Positions 15,579 through 24,092 of a stretch of 36,433 nt of DNA are shown here, one piece after another. This DNA comes from Beijerinckia mobilis (lineage in GTDB: Bacteria; Pseudomonadota; Alphaproteobacteria; Rhizobiales; Beijerinckiaceae), in the NCBI RefSeq assembly GCF_000745425.1, contig NZ_JQJH01000027.1:1-36433 (forward strand), read 5' to 3'. Made by a program: the position numbers and the translations under genes. How positions within the stretch are numbered: the stretch's first letter is position 1; the number at the start of each line of letters is the position of its first letter. Below the pieces are notes generated by a model, which did no database searches, was not told the origin of the DNA, and saw only the letters and a program-made list of their open reading frames with translations.

Positions 15579-18080
15579 CTAGAATTTTGCCCGGATCGTA
15601 AAGCCCGCCATCAGCGGATCTCCAAGCTGTGCCGAAATCAGCCCAGCCGTCGTTGGGGCAATGATGTTATAGAAGCGTTTATCCAATGCGTTATGTACCC
15701 ATCCGGAAATGTCGAGGCTCTCGTCATTGAAACGCAGACCGCCATGCAGATTTAGAATTCCATAAGGATTGATCTGTGAATAGACCGAATTCGAAGTATC
15801 GGAATAAAAGCGACTTTGCCACGCGAAATCAACACCAAAATAGACAGAAACCGGCTTATCCGTCGCAGGCTGCAAAAACGAACCCAGATCATGCACATAT
15901 TCACCGCCTATGGCAAAGGACCATTTCGGCGTGTTTGAAATGGGTTGTCCGGAAAGATCACAACTATTCGCTTTGATCTCGAATGGACAAGGCGAATTGG
16001 TGAAAGAACCATAAAAAGCGTCATCATAGACTAGCGAGCCATAGAAAGTCAGTTCTTCAGTTGGTTGTACTCTGACATCAAGCTCGACACCACGCGATTG
16101 TGCCAATTCCGCGTTCGCCAGATAGGTCACTGCCGTCGCACCGATGACATTCGTCGCTTGTGTTATATAGTTATGATTAAACATAGTAAAAGCCGCAATA
16201 TTTGCGATCACCCGCTGATCAAACCAGCTCGTCTTGAGTCCAACCTCGTAATTCTCGATCCGTTCTGCCTTGACCGTATGTGGCACGGTATCGGCAATAT
16301 TACCAGTCATCGGTACGTTCGGTCCACCAGCGCGCCCTCCCTGGGACGCAGTGACATAGACATAAATATCGGGAGTAAACTTATAAGTCGCCGTAAATAA
16401 GGCGGAAGCCATCCCCTGGTGAGTATCAGCATACCAATTCGTATTTGCTCCCATCTGGCTGACACGTAATGCGCGCGCCTGCGCCTGTTGAGCAATACTT
16501 AAACCATCGAGCGACTGTTCACTACTGAGCCATTGCGAAAAATTGGAACGTTTATAAACATAAGAATAGCGGACACCACCTGTAATATCGACGTCAGGCG
16601 TCGCATGATATGTTGCTTGCATATAGGGCGATACTTGATAGGTCTCGGGATTATCATAAGCGGAGCGCATGAGATAATTCAGTGCACGATCATTCACGAG
16701 CTGGGAATAATTTGTGTTCCCATACCACGATCCAGCGAGAGGCCCGTAGGCGCTCTTGCCCCAGTTCATCACACGGCTCCAGAGCAGGAAGACGCCGCCC
16801 GCAGCTTCTACTGGGCCGCCTGTCGGCGTCGAGAATTTAATATCCTGCACCACAGATCGCGCAGTGACCTGGCTCCCGGACCCGACGATATAGCTCACAC
16901 CGGGATTTAATTGAAAACCGTTGTGTGGATGGAAGTCCCACTGTGTAAATGATGTAACAGAGCTCAGCTTGTAATCATTAAATGTATAATCAATCTTCGC
17001 CGACGCAACATAATTATCCTGGGATGTATTCTGCCATCCCTGCCCCTGCGTTGTATAAGTATTAATCCATTCACTTGCAGAAGGCACTGATTGACCAATT
17101 CTCGCGGACCGCTGATAATAATTATTGGAAACAGCCTGCCCATTGGTATAGTGATCAACCACGCCCGCAAAACCGGACACGCAACACGCTTGGCTCGAAT
17201 GGCTGTAGCTTGCCGTCAACAATGCCGTTAAATCATTGGACGGCGTTAACAGGACATTAAAATTCGCGGCCTTGTCATGCGTCGAATTGTATCTGTCGTC
17301 TGAAGTCGTGCTACGAATATAACCTTCCCTATCCTGACCAAAAAAGGAAAATCGGAATGCAGCTTTGTCGCTATCGGCAATAGGCCCCGTTGCACTGCCC
17401 TGAAGTTGAAACCAATTATAACTCCCATATTGAAACTGAAGATTCTGTGCAGCGACAAAACTCGGCAACGCTGTCGTTATATAGACCGCACCACCGGTAT
17501 TATCCTGACCACCCCCAGTGGCCTGCGGCCCCTTGCGAACCTCAAATCCCTCAAGGTCCGGCATGTTGAAAACAGCCTGACCGACGAATGGCTGATAAAC
17601 CCCGTTCACATAGACCGGCGTTCCACCAAAGATGGCGTCCGTTGCACTCGAACTCGACGCGCCAAATCCTCTGACATTAATCGCGATGTTTCGTACATTT
17701 TGAAATTTGACATTGAGACCCGGCTGCAAACGCGTGGCTTGCCGCAAATCGGTAATCTGAGCAGCCTGCAATTGCCTTGCTGTCAAAATCGTTGTCGACG
17801 CGCGTGTTGCTTGGACTTGTTGTAATTGCTGTTGCGTCGCCGCCTGGACTTCCGAGGGAGCCGTAACGACCACGTCTTCAATCTGCCCTCCAGCCTCGGT
17901 TCCGGCCGATTGAGCTAACGCGACATTTGGTAGGAAGGTGGCCGCAAGCGGCGCCAAGGCTACAATACTTCGCACACATTTGCCGAAATATCGATCGAGA
18001 ACAAAACTTGGAATTGCGATGCTGTTCAATTCATTACTGATTGAACCGGCAGAAAACTCAAGAGGACTGCGGTAGATCAT
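15579..18080 (-). CDS. TonB-dependent outer-membrane receptor
   Basis: An 833-residue receptor. An unusually long N-terminal segment precedes the hydrophobic signal core (IVALAPLAATFLPNVALAQS). Next comes a TonB-box-like IEDVVVTA and a plug domain (LRQATRLQPGLNVK, INVRGFGASSSS, VYVNGVYQPFVG, FEVRKGPQATGGGQDNTGGA). The rest is a 22-strand-type barrel ending LMAGFTIRAKF. It would take up a large or scarce ligand using proton-motive force through TonB/ExbBD, none of which is encoded here. A CC pair occurs in an extracellular loop region (SSQACCVSG). No FecI/FecR or siderophore genes are nearby, so the ligand is open. It is the last gene in the exported-protein block and is separated from the peroxiredoxin by 437 bp, so it probably has its own promoter. 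Confidence 0.93.
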   Translation of the reverse strand: MIYRSPLEFSAGSISNELNSIAIPSFVLDRYFGKCVRSIVALAPLAATFLPNVALAQSAGTEAGGQIEDVVVTAPSEVQAATQQQLQQVQATRASTTILTARQLQAAQITDLRQATRLQPGLNVKFQNVRNIAINVRGFGASSSSATDAIFGGTPVYVNGVYQPFVGQAVFNMPDLEGFEVRKGPQATGGGQDNTGGAVYITTALPSFVAAQNLQFQYGSYNWFQLQGSATGPIADSDKAAFRFSFFGQDREGYIRSTTSDDRYNSTHDKAANFNVLLTPSNDLTALLTASYSHSSQACCVSGFAGVVDHYTNGQAVSNNYYQRSARIGQSVPSASEWINTYTTQGQGWQNTSQDNYVASAKIDYTFNDYKLSSVTSFTQWDFHPHNGFQLNPGVSYIVGSGSQVTARSVVQDIKFSTPTGGPVEAAGGVFLLWSRVMNWGKSAYGPLAGSWYGNTNYSQLVNDRALNYLMRSAYDNPETYQVSPYMQATYHATPDVDITGGVRYSYVYKRSNFSQWLSSEQSLDGLSIAQQAQARALRVSQMGANTNWYADTHQGMASALFTATYKFTPDIYVYVTASQGGRAGGPNVPMTGNIADTVPHTVKAERIENYEVGLKTSWFDQRVIANIAAFTMFNHNYITQATNVIGATAVTYLANAELAQSRGVELDVRVQPTEELTFYGSLVYDDAFYGSFTNSPCPFEIKANSCDLSGQPISNTPKWSFAIGGEYVHDLGSFLQPATDKPVSVYFGVDFAWQSRFYSDTSNSVYSQINPYGILNLHGGLRFNDESLDISGWVHNALDKRFYNIIAPTTAGLISAQLGDPLMAGFTIRAKF

Positions 18081-18517
18081 TGCATCTCACGGGACAGACG
18101 GAGTACCGATTTAGTTGAGTTTTTCTATAATTTTTATTTATAGAAATATGCTGTTTGCCTCGTCCCTTTGTCAAGCGAGAAACATACACAATATCAAATA
18201 ATATTATAAGCGAACAAACGTCTCTTGTTCTCAAAGTGAATGCGATAGACACCGCTCATGAAAGGTGGCGGACCAATCTCGAGAGTTTACAGGAAAAGAA
18301 AAAAGACTGTCACGAGCCAGGTACAAAGCACTCACTGTGCCTTATCGCATATAAGGCAATTATCCCCATGCGATTTTCGGCTCGACACTATTCAGAGTTT
18401 CATTTCGCTTATACAAAACTTCTCGGATTACGGCCAACGAAGCTCAGCGGAAAGCCACAAACTCCACGATAGCGCAGCGACTCTCAATGAATCATACTTA
18501 TTGAGAGTCAAAGCATC
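18081..18517. promoter_or_regulatory. upstream region of TonB receptor gene, with hairpins
   Basis: A 437-bp AT-rich region without a convincing gene. TTTCTATA (18122-18129) and TATAGAAA (18139-18146) form an 8-bp inverted repeat about 40 bases ahead of the receptor start, a candidate operator or leader hairpin. The other end carries a hairpin behind the peroxiredoxin gene, described separately. No Fur-like box or riboswitch was recognised. Confidence 0.45.
18479..18509 (-). terminator. hairpin behind peroxiredoxin gene
   Basis: GACTCTCAAT (18479-18488) and ATTGAGAGTC (18500-18509) form a perfect 10-bp stem with an 11-base loop, about 10 bases beyond the peroxiredoxin stop. No U-tract follows on the minus strand, so it may protect or process the mRNA end instead of terminating it. 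Confidence 0.45.
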
Positions 18518-19096
18518 TTATTGCGAAGGCTTACCTTCCGTACGCCACCGCTTTACTGCCGCAAGCGTATTTTCGATATGTTTATGAGGTTCCCTGTCAT
18601 TATAAGCATAGAAGATCTTATGATCGGGCGTGATGACATAGGAAATACGATCGGAAAATACGTCACCAGAGGGAGAAAGACGCGTGCTGACCGCGTCGTA
18701 AGCACGAATTACCGTGAGTTGCGGGTCTGCAGCGACGGCAAATTTATCCCGGCACGCTTCTTTTGAAAATTCGCGTTGCGTTTCTATCGTATCGCGAGAA
18801 ACTCCTATCAGGGTCGCTCCCGCTCGACCAAAATCACCGACCGCATCCGCAAACTCGTGAGCCTCGATTGTACATCCCCGCGTAAACGATTTGGGATAGA
18901 AATAAAGGACAACGGGTCCATTTTTCAACGCATCGGCCAAGCGAAATGTAAAATCATTGCCGCCCAGTGCAGCCTCAAGCGTAAAATCTGGAGCCTGATC
19001 GCCCCCTTTCAACTCTGCCCAGGCTGGCGTCGCCAAGCCGCACACAAATGGGATGCTCCAGCGAATGAAGCAGCTGTTTAGAAAAGTATGCTTCAT
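18518..19096 (-). CDS. exported peroxiredoxin (AhpC/TSA, Bcp-like)
   Basis: A 192-residue thioredoxin-fold protein with an N-terminal signal ending near TPAWA. The peroxidatic cysteine is C75 in YPKSFTRGCTIEA, preceded by the usual threonine. A second cysteine, C115, in SKEACRDKF, sits where an atypical 2-Cys enzyme could form an intramolecular disulfide. Most Bcp proteins are cytoplasmic, so periplasmic targeting is notable. It would reduce peroxides, but a periplasmic reductant is not encoded nearby. It begins one base after the rhodanese-like gene ends, which indicates coupled translation and a shared task. Confidence 0.87.
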   Translation of the reverse strand: MKHTFLNSCFIRWSIPFVCGLATPAWAELKGGDQAPDFTLEAALGGNDFTFRLADALKNGPVVLYFYPKSFTRGCTIEAHEFADAVGDFGRAGATLIGVSRDTIETQREFSKEACRDKFAVAADPQLTVIRAYDAVSTRLSPSGDVFSDRISYVITPDHKIFYAYNDREPHKHIENTLAAVKRWRTEGKPSQ

Positions 19097-19097
19097 G

Positions 19098-19559
19098 TTA
19101 GCGTGCCGTCACTGCTTTGGGTTCCGGCGGAACAATCTTTGTCAAAGCACCACCTTCTTCTTCATAGTTGAGGACACCTGCGATCCCAGCCACGTTGAAA
19201 TTATGGGCTTTCAAGAGATCCGCTACCGGGCCAGCGCGTCCCGCATGGTTGGAAACAATCACAAGTGCCCGTTCGTGCGGGATAAAGGGGAGATATTTTT
19301 CAACATTTGCAACCTGAATACTGAGATAAACTGGAAGACCACCGTATTTCGTGATCTCGTCGGGCCTGCGCACATCAATGACCAACAGCCCTTCCGGCTT
19401 GGCAAGTAGGGCATCAAGTTCAGCCTTGTTCAGCTTATGAGCCGAAGACTTATTGCTTTCTGTAGACTGAACAGGGGTTGATGCTTTAACAACGTCTTCC
19501 GCGTGAAGGGTAGGTGTAAACAACAAAAGCGCTGTTGCTGCTGCAAAAATAAGCCGCAT
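19098..19559 (-). CDS. exported rhodanese-like protein without catalytic cysteine
   Basis: A 153-residue protein with a signal peptide (LIFAAATALLLFTPTLHA) and a single rhodanese domain, recognisable from LLVIDVRRPDEITKYGG (about 58-74) and the C-terminal NVAGIAGVLNYEEEGG. In active rhodaneses the loop is CxxGxRS/T. Here the corresponding residues 103-109 are SNHAGRA, and the whole protein has no cysteine. Sulfur transfer by the usual persulfide is therefore not possible, and a binding or regulatory role is more likely. A good AGGAGA precedes the ATG. It is tightly coupled to the peroxiredoxin gene. Confidence 0.85.
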   Translation of the reverse strand: MRLIFAAATALLLFTPTLHAEDVVKASTPVQSTESNKSSAHKLNKAELDALLAKPEGLLVIDVRRPDEITKYGGLPVYLSIQVANVEKYLPFIPHERALVIVSNHAGRAGPVADLLKAHNFNVAGIAGVLNYEEEGGALTKIVPPEPKAVTAR

Positions 19560-19614
19560 CTTGCTCTCCTAATTTTTTTGTATCTTTGTGACCCGTTATG
19601 TGAACGAGAAATGT

Positions 19615-20505
19615 TCAACTGGCCAAATTGTCCTTGAAGAATTGCACGGTCCTCTGCCAGGCGAGTTTCGCAGCTGCCTCATCGAAACGTGGCGTCGTGT
19701 CATTATTAAAGCCGTGCTGCACGCCAGGATAGATATACGCCTGATACCTAATATGGTTCGCCTTTAATGCTGCTTCATAGGCTGGCCAGCCAGCATTGAT
19801 ACGTTCATCTGCACCGGCATATTGCAACAGGAGAGGTGCCTTGATGTTCGTCACGGCCTCGGCCGGCGGCTGGCTGCCATAAAAGGGAACAACAGCTCCG
19901 AGATCCGGCAATTGTGTTGCGAGAAAGTTCGCGATCCCCCCACCATAACAGAAGCCCACGACCCCCACTTTGCCATTGGAGTTCGGAGCATTTTTGAGAA
20001 GCTGTGCAGCAGCGATAAAATCCTGTCGTGTCTTCGACTGATCAAGTTTTGGGAAAAGCTCACGCGCCTTGTCTTCATCGCCCGGATAACCGCCAAGGGG
20101 TGTAAGCGCATCCGGCGCGAAAGCAATGAAGCCATCAACCGCCAGTCGCCTCACAATGTCTTCGATATGAGGATTCAATCCCCTGTTTTCATGAACAACT
20201 AGGATCGCGGGGATTTTGCCATTCGGGTGAGCCGGTCGCGCTTCATACCCACGTATATTCCCGTAGCCAGATGGAGAATCGTAAGTGACGTATTCCGTTA
20301 CAATTCTCGGATCATTTTTGGCGATTTGCTGCGCTTCTGCAAAGCGCGGCTTCAAGGCATCCAACAGGGCCGCAGCGCCCCCAACACCCACGGCAAACTT
20401 GCCCGCATTCTCTAAAAATCCGCGACGGCTTAAGCCACCATGAACATAGAGGTCAAATAATTTCAGTATCTCAGGATGAAAATCGTTAGCCGTCTTGCGT
20501 GCCAT
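19615..20505 (-). CDS. Tat-exported dienelactone-hydrolase-family enzyme
   Basis: A 296-residue alpha/beta hydrolase. The twin-arginine motif SRRGFLENAGKFAVGVGG (about 26-43) is placed 25 residues from the start, as in YghX/YjiX-like exported DLH proteins. The triad is visible: C186 in GFCYGGG, D233 in GADERI and H264 in QHGFNND. E106 in VVHENRGL matches the conserved glutamate that activates the cysteine. AAAGGA precedes the ATG. Classical dienelactone hydrolase opens lactones of chloroaromatic pathways, but the exported clade has no firm substrate. Folding before export fits a periplasmic cofactor-free hydrolase. No ring-cleavage genes lie nearby. Confidence 0.9.
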   Translation of the reverse strand: MARKTANDFHPEILKLFDLYVHGGLSRRGFLENAGKFAVGVGGAAALLDALKPRFAEAQQIAKNDPRIVTEYVTYDSPSGYGNIRGYEARPAHPNGKIPAILVVHENRGLNPHIEDIVRRLAVDGFIAFAPDALTPLGGYPGDEDKARELFPKLDQSKTRQDFIAAAQLLKNAPNSNGKVGVVGFCYGGGIANFLATQLPDLGAVVPFYGSQPPAEAVTNIKAPLLLQYAGADERINAGWPAYEAALKANHIRYQAYIYPGVQHGFNNDTTPRFDEAAAKLAWQRTVQFFKDNLAS

Positions 20506-20605
20506 TGCTAGTCCTTTCTAATACGCTGATTCACCGCGGCCCATCAAAGATAGGCTCACTACTCGCTCAAGGGGGCTTTCAGACGCGCAGATATCCCTGA
20601 TGGGA

Positions 20606-21325
20606 TTAGAAACCTTCATCGATGATTGGCGCATGCAGGACAATCCAGGTCAGCAAGGCAGAAAAGACCACAACCAATATTACCGCCAAACCTGTACGAG
20701 AGGAGGAAATAGATTCCCGTTCAGCAACCAGGAAAGCTGGTTTTCGCCCCGTAATCATCGCCAATATAAGCGGTTCTCTTTTCAGGAAATGATGCGCCAG
20801 AACAGCTACAATGTGAAAAGAAACTGCAATGATGACTAAATAAAAGAGCTGACGATGAATTGAGGTTAAGCTTAGACTCGTCTCTTTGGCGACATATCCG
20901 TATAAAGGCCCAATATTAAAGATTTCATCATTTGAAAATAAGCCTGTAACGGATTGTATTAGTATGGCTCCGAGCAGAAAGATCACCATCCAGGCACCGA
21001 GTGGATTGTGACCAGCATAATGAGCAGATTTTCCTTTTAACACCGCGAAAGTGTATTTAATCGTTCCCTTTGGCCCCTGAATAAAATTTCGAAACAGCGC
21101 ATGCCGAGTGCCAACAAGTCCCCAAATCAGTCGGAAACAGACGAGAATCAGGATGAGATATCCAAACCAGACATGATATCTGAAATAGGCAACGCCAAGC
21201 CGGTTGGTTACATAGGCGCCGACAATAGATAATGCTAACGTCCAGTGGAATATGCGTATCGGTAAATCCCAAACGTACAATTTTTCGTCCGCCTCACCAT
21301 CCTGAATCTCGTCCATGACCGTCAT
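20606..21325 (-). CDS. cytochrome b561-family membrane protein
   Basis: A 239-residue protein with four hydrophobic helices in the core and a fifth at the C-terminal end (GLAVILVVVFSALLTWIVL). The first helix starts VWDLPIRIFHWTLALSIV. Candidate haem-ligand histidines are H27, H51, H157 and H171, the usual positions of the prokaryotic b561 fold that carries two b haems. Such proteins pass electrons between quinol and periplasmic cytochromes. It lies 155 bp behind a cytochrome c'-like gene, a common pairing. The likely role is to link the exported cytochromes of this block to the quinone pool. An alternative start exists at 21316. Confidence 0.9.
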   Translation of the reverse strand: MTVMDEIQDGEADEKLYVWDLPIRIFHWTLALSIVGAYVTNRLGVAYFRYHVWFGYLILILVCFRLIWGLVGTRHALFRNFIQGPKGTIKYTFAVLKGKSAHYAGHNPLGAWMVIFLLGAILIQSVTGLFSNDEIFNIGPLYGYVAKETSLSLTSIHRQLFYLVIIAVSFHIVAVLAHHFLKREPLILAMITGRKPAFLVAERESISSSRTGLAVILVVVFSALLTWIVLHAPIIDEGF

Positions 21326-21480
21326 TGACGTTCTAACTCTCTCTTCTTGATTTTGAAGTTCATCTCTGGAGGTTCAAAACCTGCGCCCTATGGGGCAAGG
21401 ACCAACCCCAGGAAGAGCTGCCATTGCTACAACATCAGGAGAAGGGCCAGATCAAAGCATTGAAAGATCGATCTTATCGA

Positions 21481-21990
21481 TTACTTCGCTTTGTAGAGGT
21501 CGTGACACCCCTTGCAATCTTGTCCCACAGCAGTCACAGCGGCCTTAAAAGCATCTGTCGCGTCACCTTCCGTAGCGCTAACCTTGACGAGATTCTGCGC
21601 GTGCGCCTGAAAATCCGCGATCCTCTTCAGGAGGTCATCCTTATTGCTCCAGGCATCCGCTTTCGTTTTTGTTTCCGGCTCGCCACGGTTTGAATAATCC
21701 GGGAAAATATCGATCACAAATTCACTGAGGACCGCAAGACGGGCTGTATTGACCTTCACTTTTCCATTATCATAAGGCACCGTGCCTTTGAGAATGTTTC
21801 CAAGCGGCTGAAAGTTACTGCCAATCAATGTGAAGACTGCTTTGCGCACCTCAATCGCCTGTCGCGCTTGCTTTAGATCACCTTCTTTTGGAGCGGTCTG
21901 TGCGTTGACACTCAATGCGATTCCGCTTCCCAATAAAGATATGGCGGCGAGCGCGATCAGGCAATTTTTGAGTCGATATTTCGAGATCAT
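21481..21990 (-). CDS. class II cytochrome c (cytochrome c'-like)
   Basis: A 169-residue exported protein. The signal peptide is hydrophobic (CLIALAAISLLGSGIALSVNA), and the haem-binding motif CKGCH is near the C terminus (159-163), the layout of class II four-helix-bundle cytochromes c. RKAVFTLIGSNFQPLG fits the first helix of the c' family. Such proteins shuttle electrons, or bind NO or CO when the sixth ligand is absent. It lies next to a b561 gene, its usual partner. AGGGA precedes the ATG. Confidence 0.9.
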   Translation of the reverse strand: MISKYRLKNCLIALAAISLLGSGIALSVNAQTAPKEGDLKQARQAIEVRKAVFTLIGSNFQPLGNILKGTVPYDNGKVKVNTARLAVLSEFVIDIFPDYSNRGEPETKTKADAWSNKDDLLKRIADFQAHAQNLVKVSATEGDATDAFKAAVTAVGQDCKGCHDLYKAK

Positions 21991-22064
21991 TCCCTAGCTT
22001 TCTTACACGTTAGGTTGAATTCACGAATTCCGATAAAATGACTATGTGTCACACACAAGAGCCA

Positions 22065-22511
22065 TTATTTCTTGTTGAGAGGCTTATAGATGTCATGGCA
22101 CGCACGGCATGTTTTTGCCGCTGCCTGTGCGGCCGCGGCAGCTGCAGTAAAGTCATTATTTGTAACAGCCTCAACTGCCGCACGTGTATATTTCAAGCCT
22201 TCGATTGAGATGGCAACCGCATCTTCATATGGCCCCTTTTTACGAAAATAATCTTCCGTATATTTAAAGCCATCTTCCAATGTAGCAGCATCATCCTTGG
22301 CTGCATCAGCATTACCCGCGGTAATGTCCGGTTCAAAATATTTGATTGCTTTATCAAGATCCCGCATCAAATCATCATCATAATCACTCAAGTTAAGATC
22401 GATATGTTCAGCACGAGTGATCTGCAGACTGGATACAACGACAGCAATACTTGTGATCAACATACGTATTTTTCGTAGCGTCATACCATACCGATTATCT
22501 GTTTTGAGCAT
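22065..22511 (-). CDS. second class II-type exported cytochrome c
   Basis: A 148-residue protein with one CRACH motif (135-139) close to the C terminus, again the class II layout, with helical charged and alanine-rich sequence before it (FTAAAAAAQAAAKTC). It is not a close copy of its neighbour apart from the CxxCHD(L/I)Y end. The start is uncertain: the 22511 ATG gives a long N terminus, while ATG at 22484 or 22463 would give a shorter signal peptide (MLITSIAVVVSSLQITRA). It may form a two-cytochrome relay with the following c' gene. Confidence 0.85.
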   Translation of the reverse strand: MLKTDNRYGMTLRKIRMLITSIAVVVSSLQITRAEHIDLNLSDYDDDLMRDLDKAIKYFEPDITAGNADAAKDDAATLEDGFKYTEDYFRKKGPYEDAVAISIEGLKYTRAAVEAVTNNDFTAAAAAAQAAAKTCRACHDIYKPLNKK

Positions 22512-22620
22512 TTATTTAAGACGACGGGCGTCATCATAAACAGGAAATCTGCGCCCGGCGTGATCCCGAGCCCGTACCAATCGAAATCGGCACGGTTCCC
22601 TATTCGTTCAGACGCATACA

Positions 22621-24060
22621 TCAGGCAAGCAGGTCCTTGACAACCGAACCATAGACAACTGTCGGGCGTTCAGCGCGTCCAGCACGCAAATAGATCGTCT
22701 TCAAATGATCGAGACCGAGTAACTGGAGGACGGTCGCATGAAGATCATAGGTATCAACTGGCTTGTCCACGGTCTGAAGACCAATTTCATCGGTCTGGCC
22801 ATGAGCAAGACCAGCCTTAAGACCACCGCCGGCAAGCCACTGAGTATATCCCCAAGGATTGTGATCACGTCCGTCGCCGCTCTGTCCATAGGATGTACGC
22901 CCAAATTCAGACGTCCAAACGACCAATGTTTGATCCAATAGGCCACGGTTCTTGAGGTCAGTCAGCAAGCCTGCAATCGGCTTATCGACTTTCTTCGTGT
23001 GAGCCGCATGGTTCTTTTCGAGCTCACGATGCGCATCCCAATTCCGAACATCGCCATCACCGGCCGGTCCAGAAATCACCTGAACGAAACGGACATTGCG
23101 TTCCACCAGACGACGGGCGCGGAGCAGATTGGTCCCGTACGACCGAGTCGCTTCATCATTGAGCCCGTAGAGCTCTTTAGTCGCCTCACTTTCCTTGCTC
23201 AGGTCGACCGCCTCCGGTGCCGATGCCTCCATTCGGTAAGCCAGCTCGTAGGAGCGAGCGCGCGCAACCAGTTCGCTATCATCTGGATAGGCTTCGCTCT
23301 TCAGCGTGTTCAATTGCCGGATGAGGTCCAGACTGTCACGCTGTTGAGCGAGCGCGACCAGTTCCGGCCGATCAAGGTTCAGAATTGGAGATTTACCGGG
23401 CCGGAAAGCCGTGCCTTGATAAACAGCGGGAAGGAATCCCGAACTCCAATTGATGGAACCGCCCGTCGGTTCCTTGTTGCCGTTGTAGAGGACGACATAG
23501 GCAGGAAGATCCGGATTTGCGGAGCCAAGCGCATAAGTAATCCAGGCACCGAGAGAAGGCCTGCCGGGGCTCGTATCGCCCGTGTTCAGTTTAAGGATCG
23601 AAATGTCGTGAGTCGCTCCAATCGTTACACTCGACTTGATGAAGGTCAATTTGTCCGCGTGTTGCGCAAGGTTGGGCAAAAGGTCCGAAAACCAGGCACC
23701 ACTTTCACCATATTGCTTCCACGTCCTGTTGGACGCAAACAGCTTGCCGACGCCACCTTGTGTGCTCGTCTTGATTCCCTTTAGGAAGGAAGCTGGAACC
23801 TCTTGGCCCGCAAACTTGATCAGATCTGGCTTGTAATCAAAAAGATCGAGCGTGCTCGGCGCGCCATCCATATGGAGCCAGATTACCGATTTCACTTTCG
23901 CCGGAAAGTGGGGCTCCTTGGGCGCAAGGGGATCAATGAAATTGGCAGCCATTGCAGGCGTCGCAAAAATGCCGCCGCCAGGCATTTCCGCGGCAAGAGT
24001 CAATCCTCCGACGGTATACGCCGTCTTAAATAGCAATTCTCGACGTGTGTGTTGAACCAT
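22621..24060 (-). CDS. Tat-exported DUF1501 protein (sulfatase/alkaline phosphatase superfamily-like)
   Basis: A 479-residue protein with an N-terminal twin-arginine motif (HTRRELLFKTAYTVGG). DUF1501 features are VIWLHMDGAPSTLDLFDYKP (59-78), a central RPSLGAWITYALG and VRFVQVISGPAGDGDVRNWD, and the C-terminal WTSEFGRTSYGQSGDGRDHN, which carries metal-ligand-like D and H residues. The family is abundant in Planctomycetes and Acidobacteria and its reaction is unknown; the fold is that of metal-dependent phosphatases and sulfatases. It lies 32 bp behind the DUF1549/DUF1553 gene, and this pair is the standard arrangement in Planctomycetes. It would act in the periplasm after folding in the cytoplasm. 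Confidence 0.92.
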   Translation of the reverse strand: MVQHTRRELLFKTAYTVGGLTLAAEMPGGGIFATPAMAANFIDPLAPKEPHFPAKVKSVIWLHMDGAPSTLDLFDYKPDLIKFAGQEVPASFLKGIKTSTQGGVGKLFASNRTWKQYGESGAWFSDLLPNLAQHADKLTFIKSSVTIGATHDISILKLNTGDTSPGRPSLGAWITYALGSANPDLPAYVVLYNGNKEPTGGSINWSSGFLPAVYQGTAFRPGKSPILNLDRPELVALAQQRDSLDLIRQLNTLKSEAYPDDSELVARARSYELAYRMEASAPEAVDLSKESEATKELYGLNDEATRSYGTNLLRARRLVERNVRFVQVISGPAGDGDVRNWDAHRELEKNHAAHTKKVDKPIAGLLTDLKNRGLLDQTLVVWTSEFGRTSYGQSGDGRDHNPWGYTQWLAGGGLKAGLAHGQTDEIGLQTVDKPVDTYDLHATVLQLLGLDHLKTIYLRAGRAERPTVVYGSVVKDLLA

Positions 24061-24092
24061 GACAATATTCCATGCTGTTCGATGTCTAAGAA

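Noticed and set aside
22138-22145. Alanine-rich GC repeat in the second cytochrome gene as a possible simple-sequence repeat
   Set aside because: It codes for an ordinary alanine helix and is not a perfect repeat.
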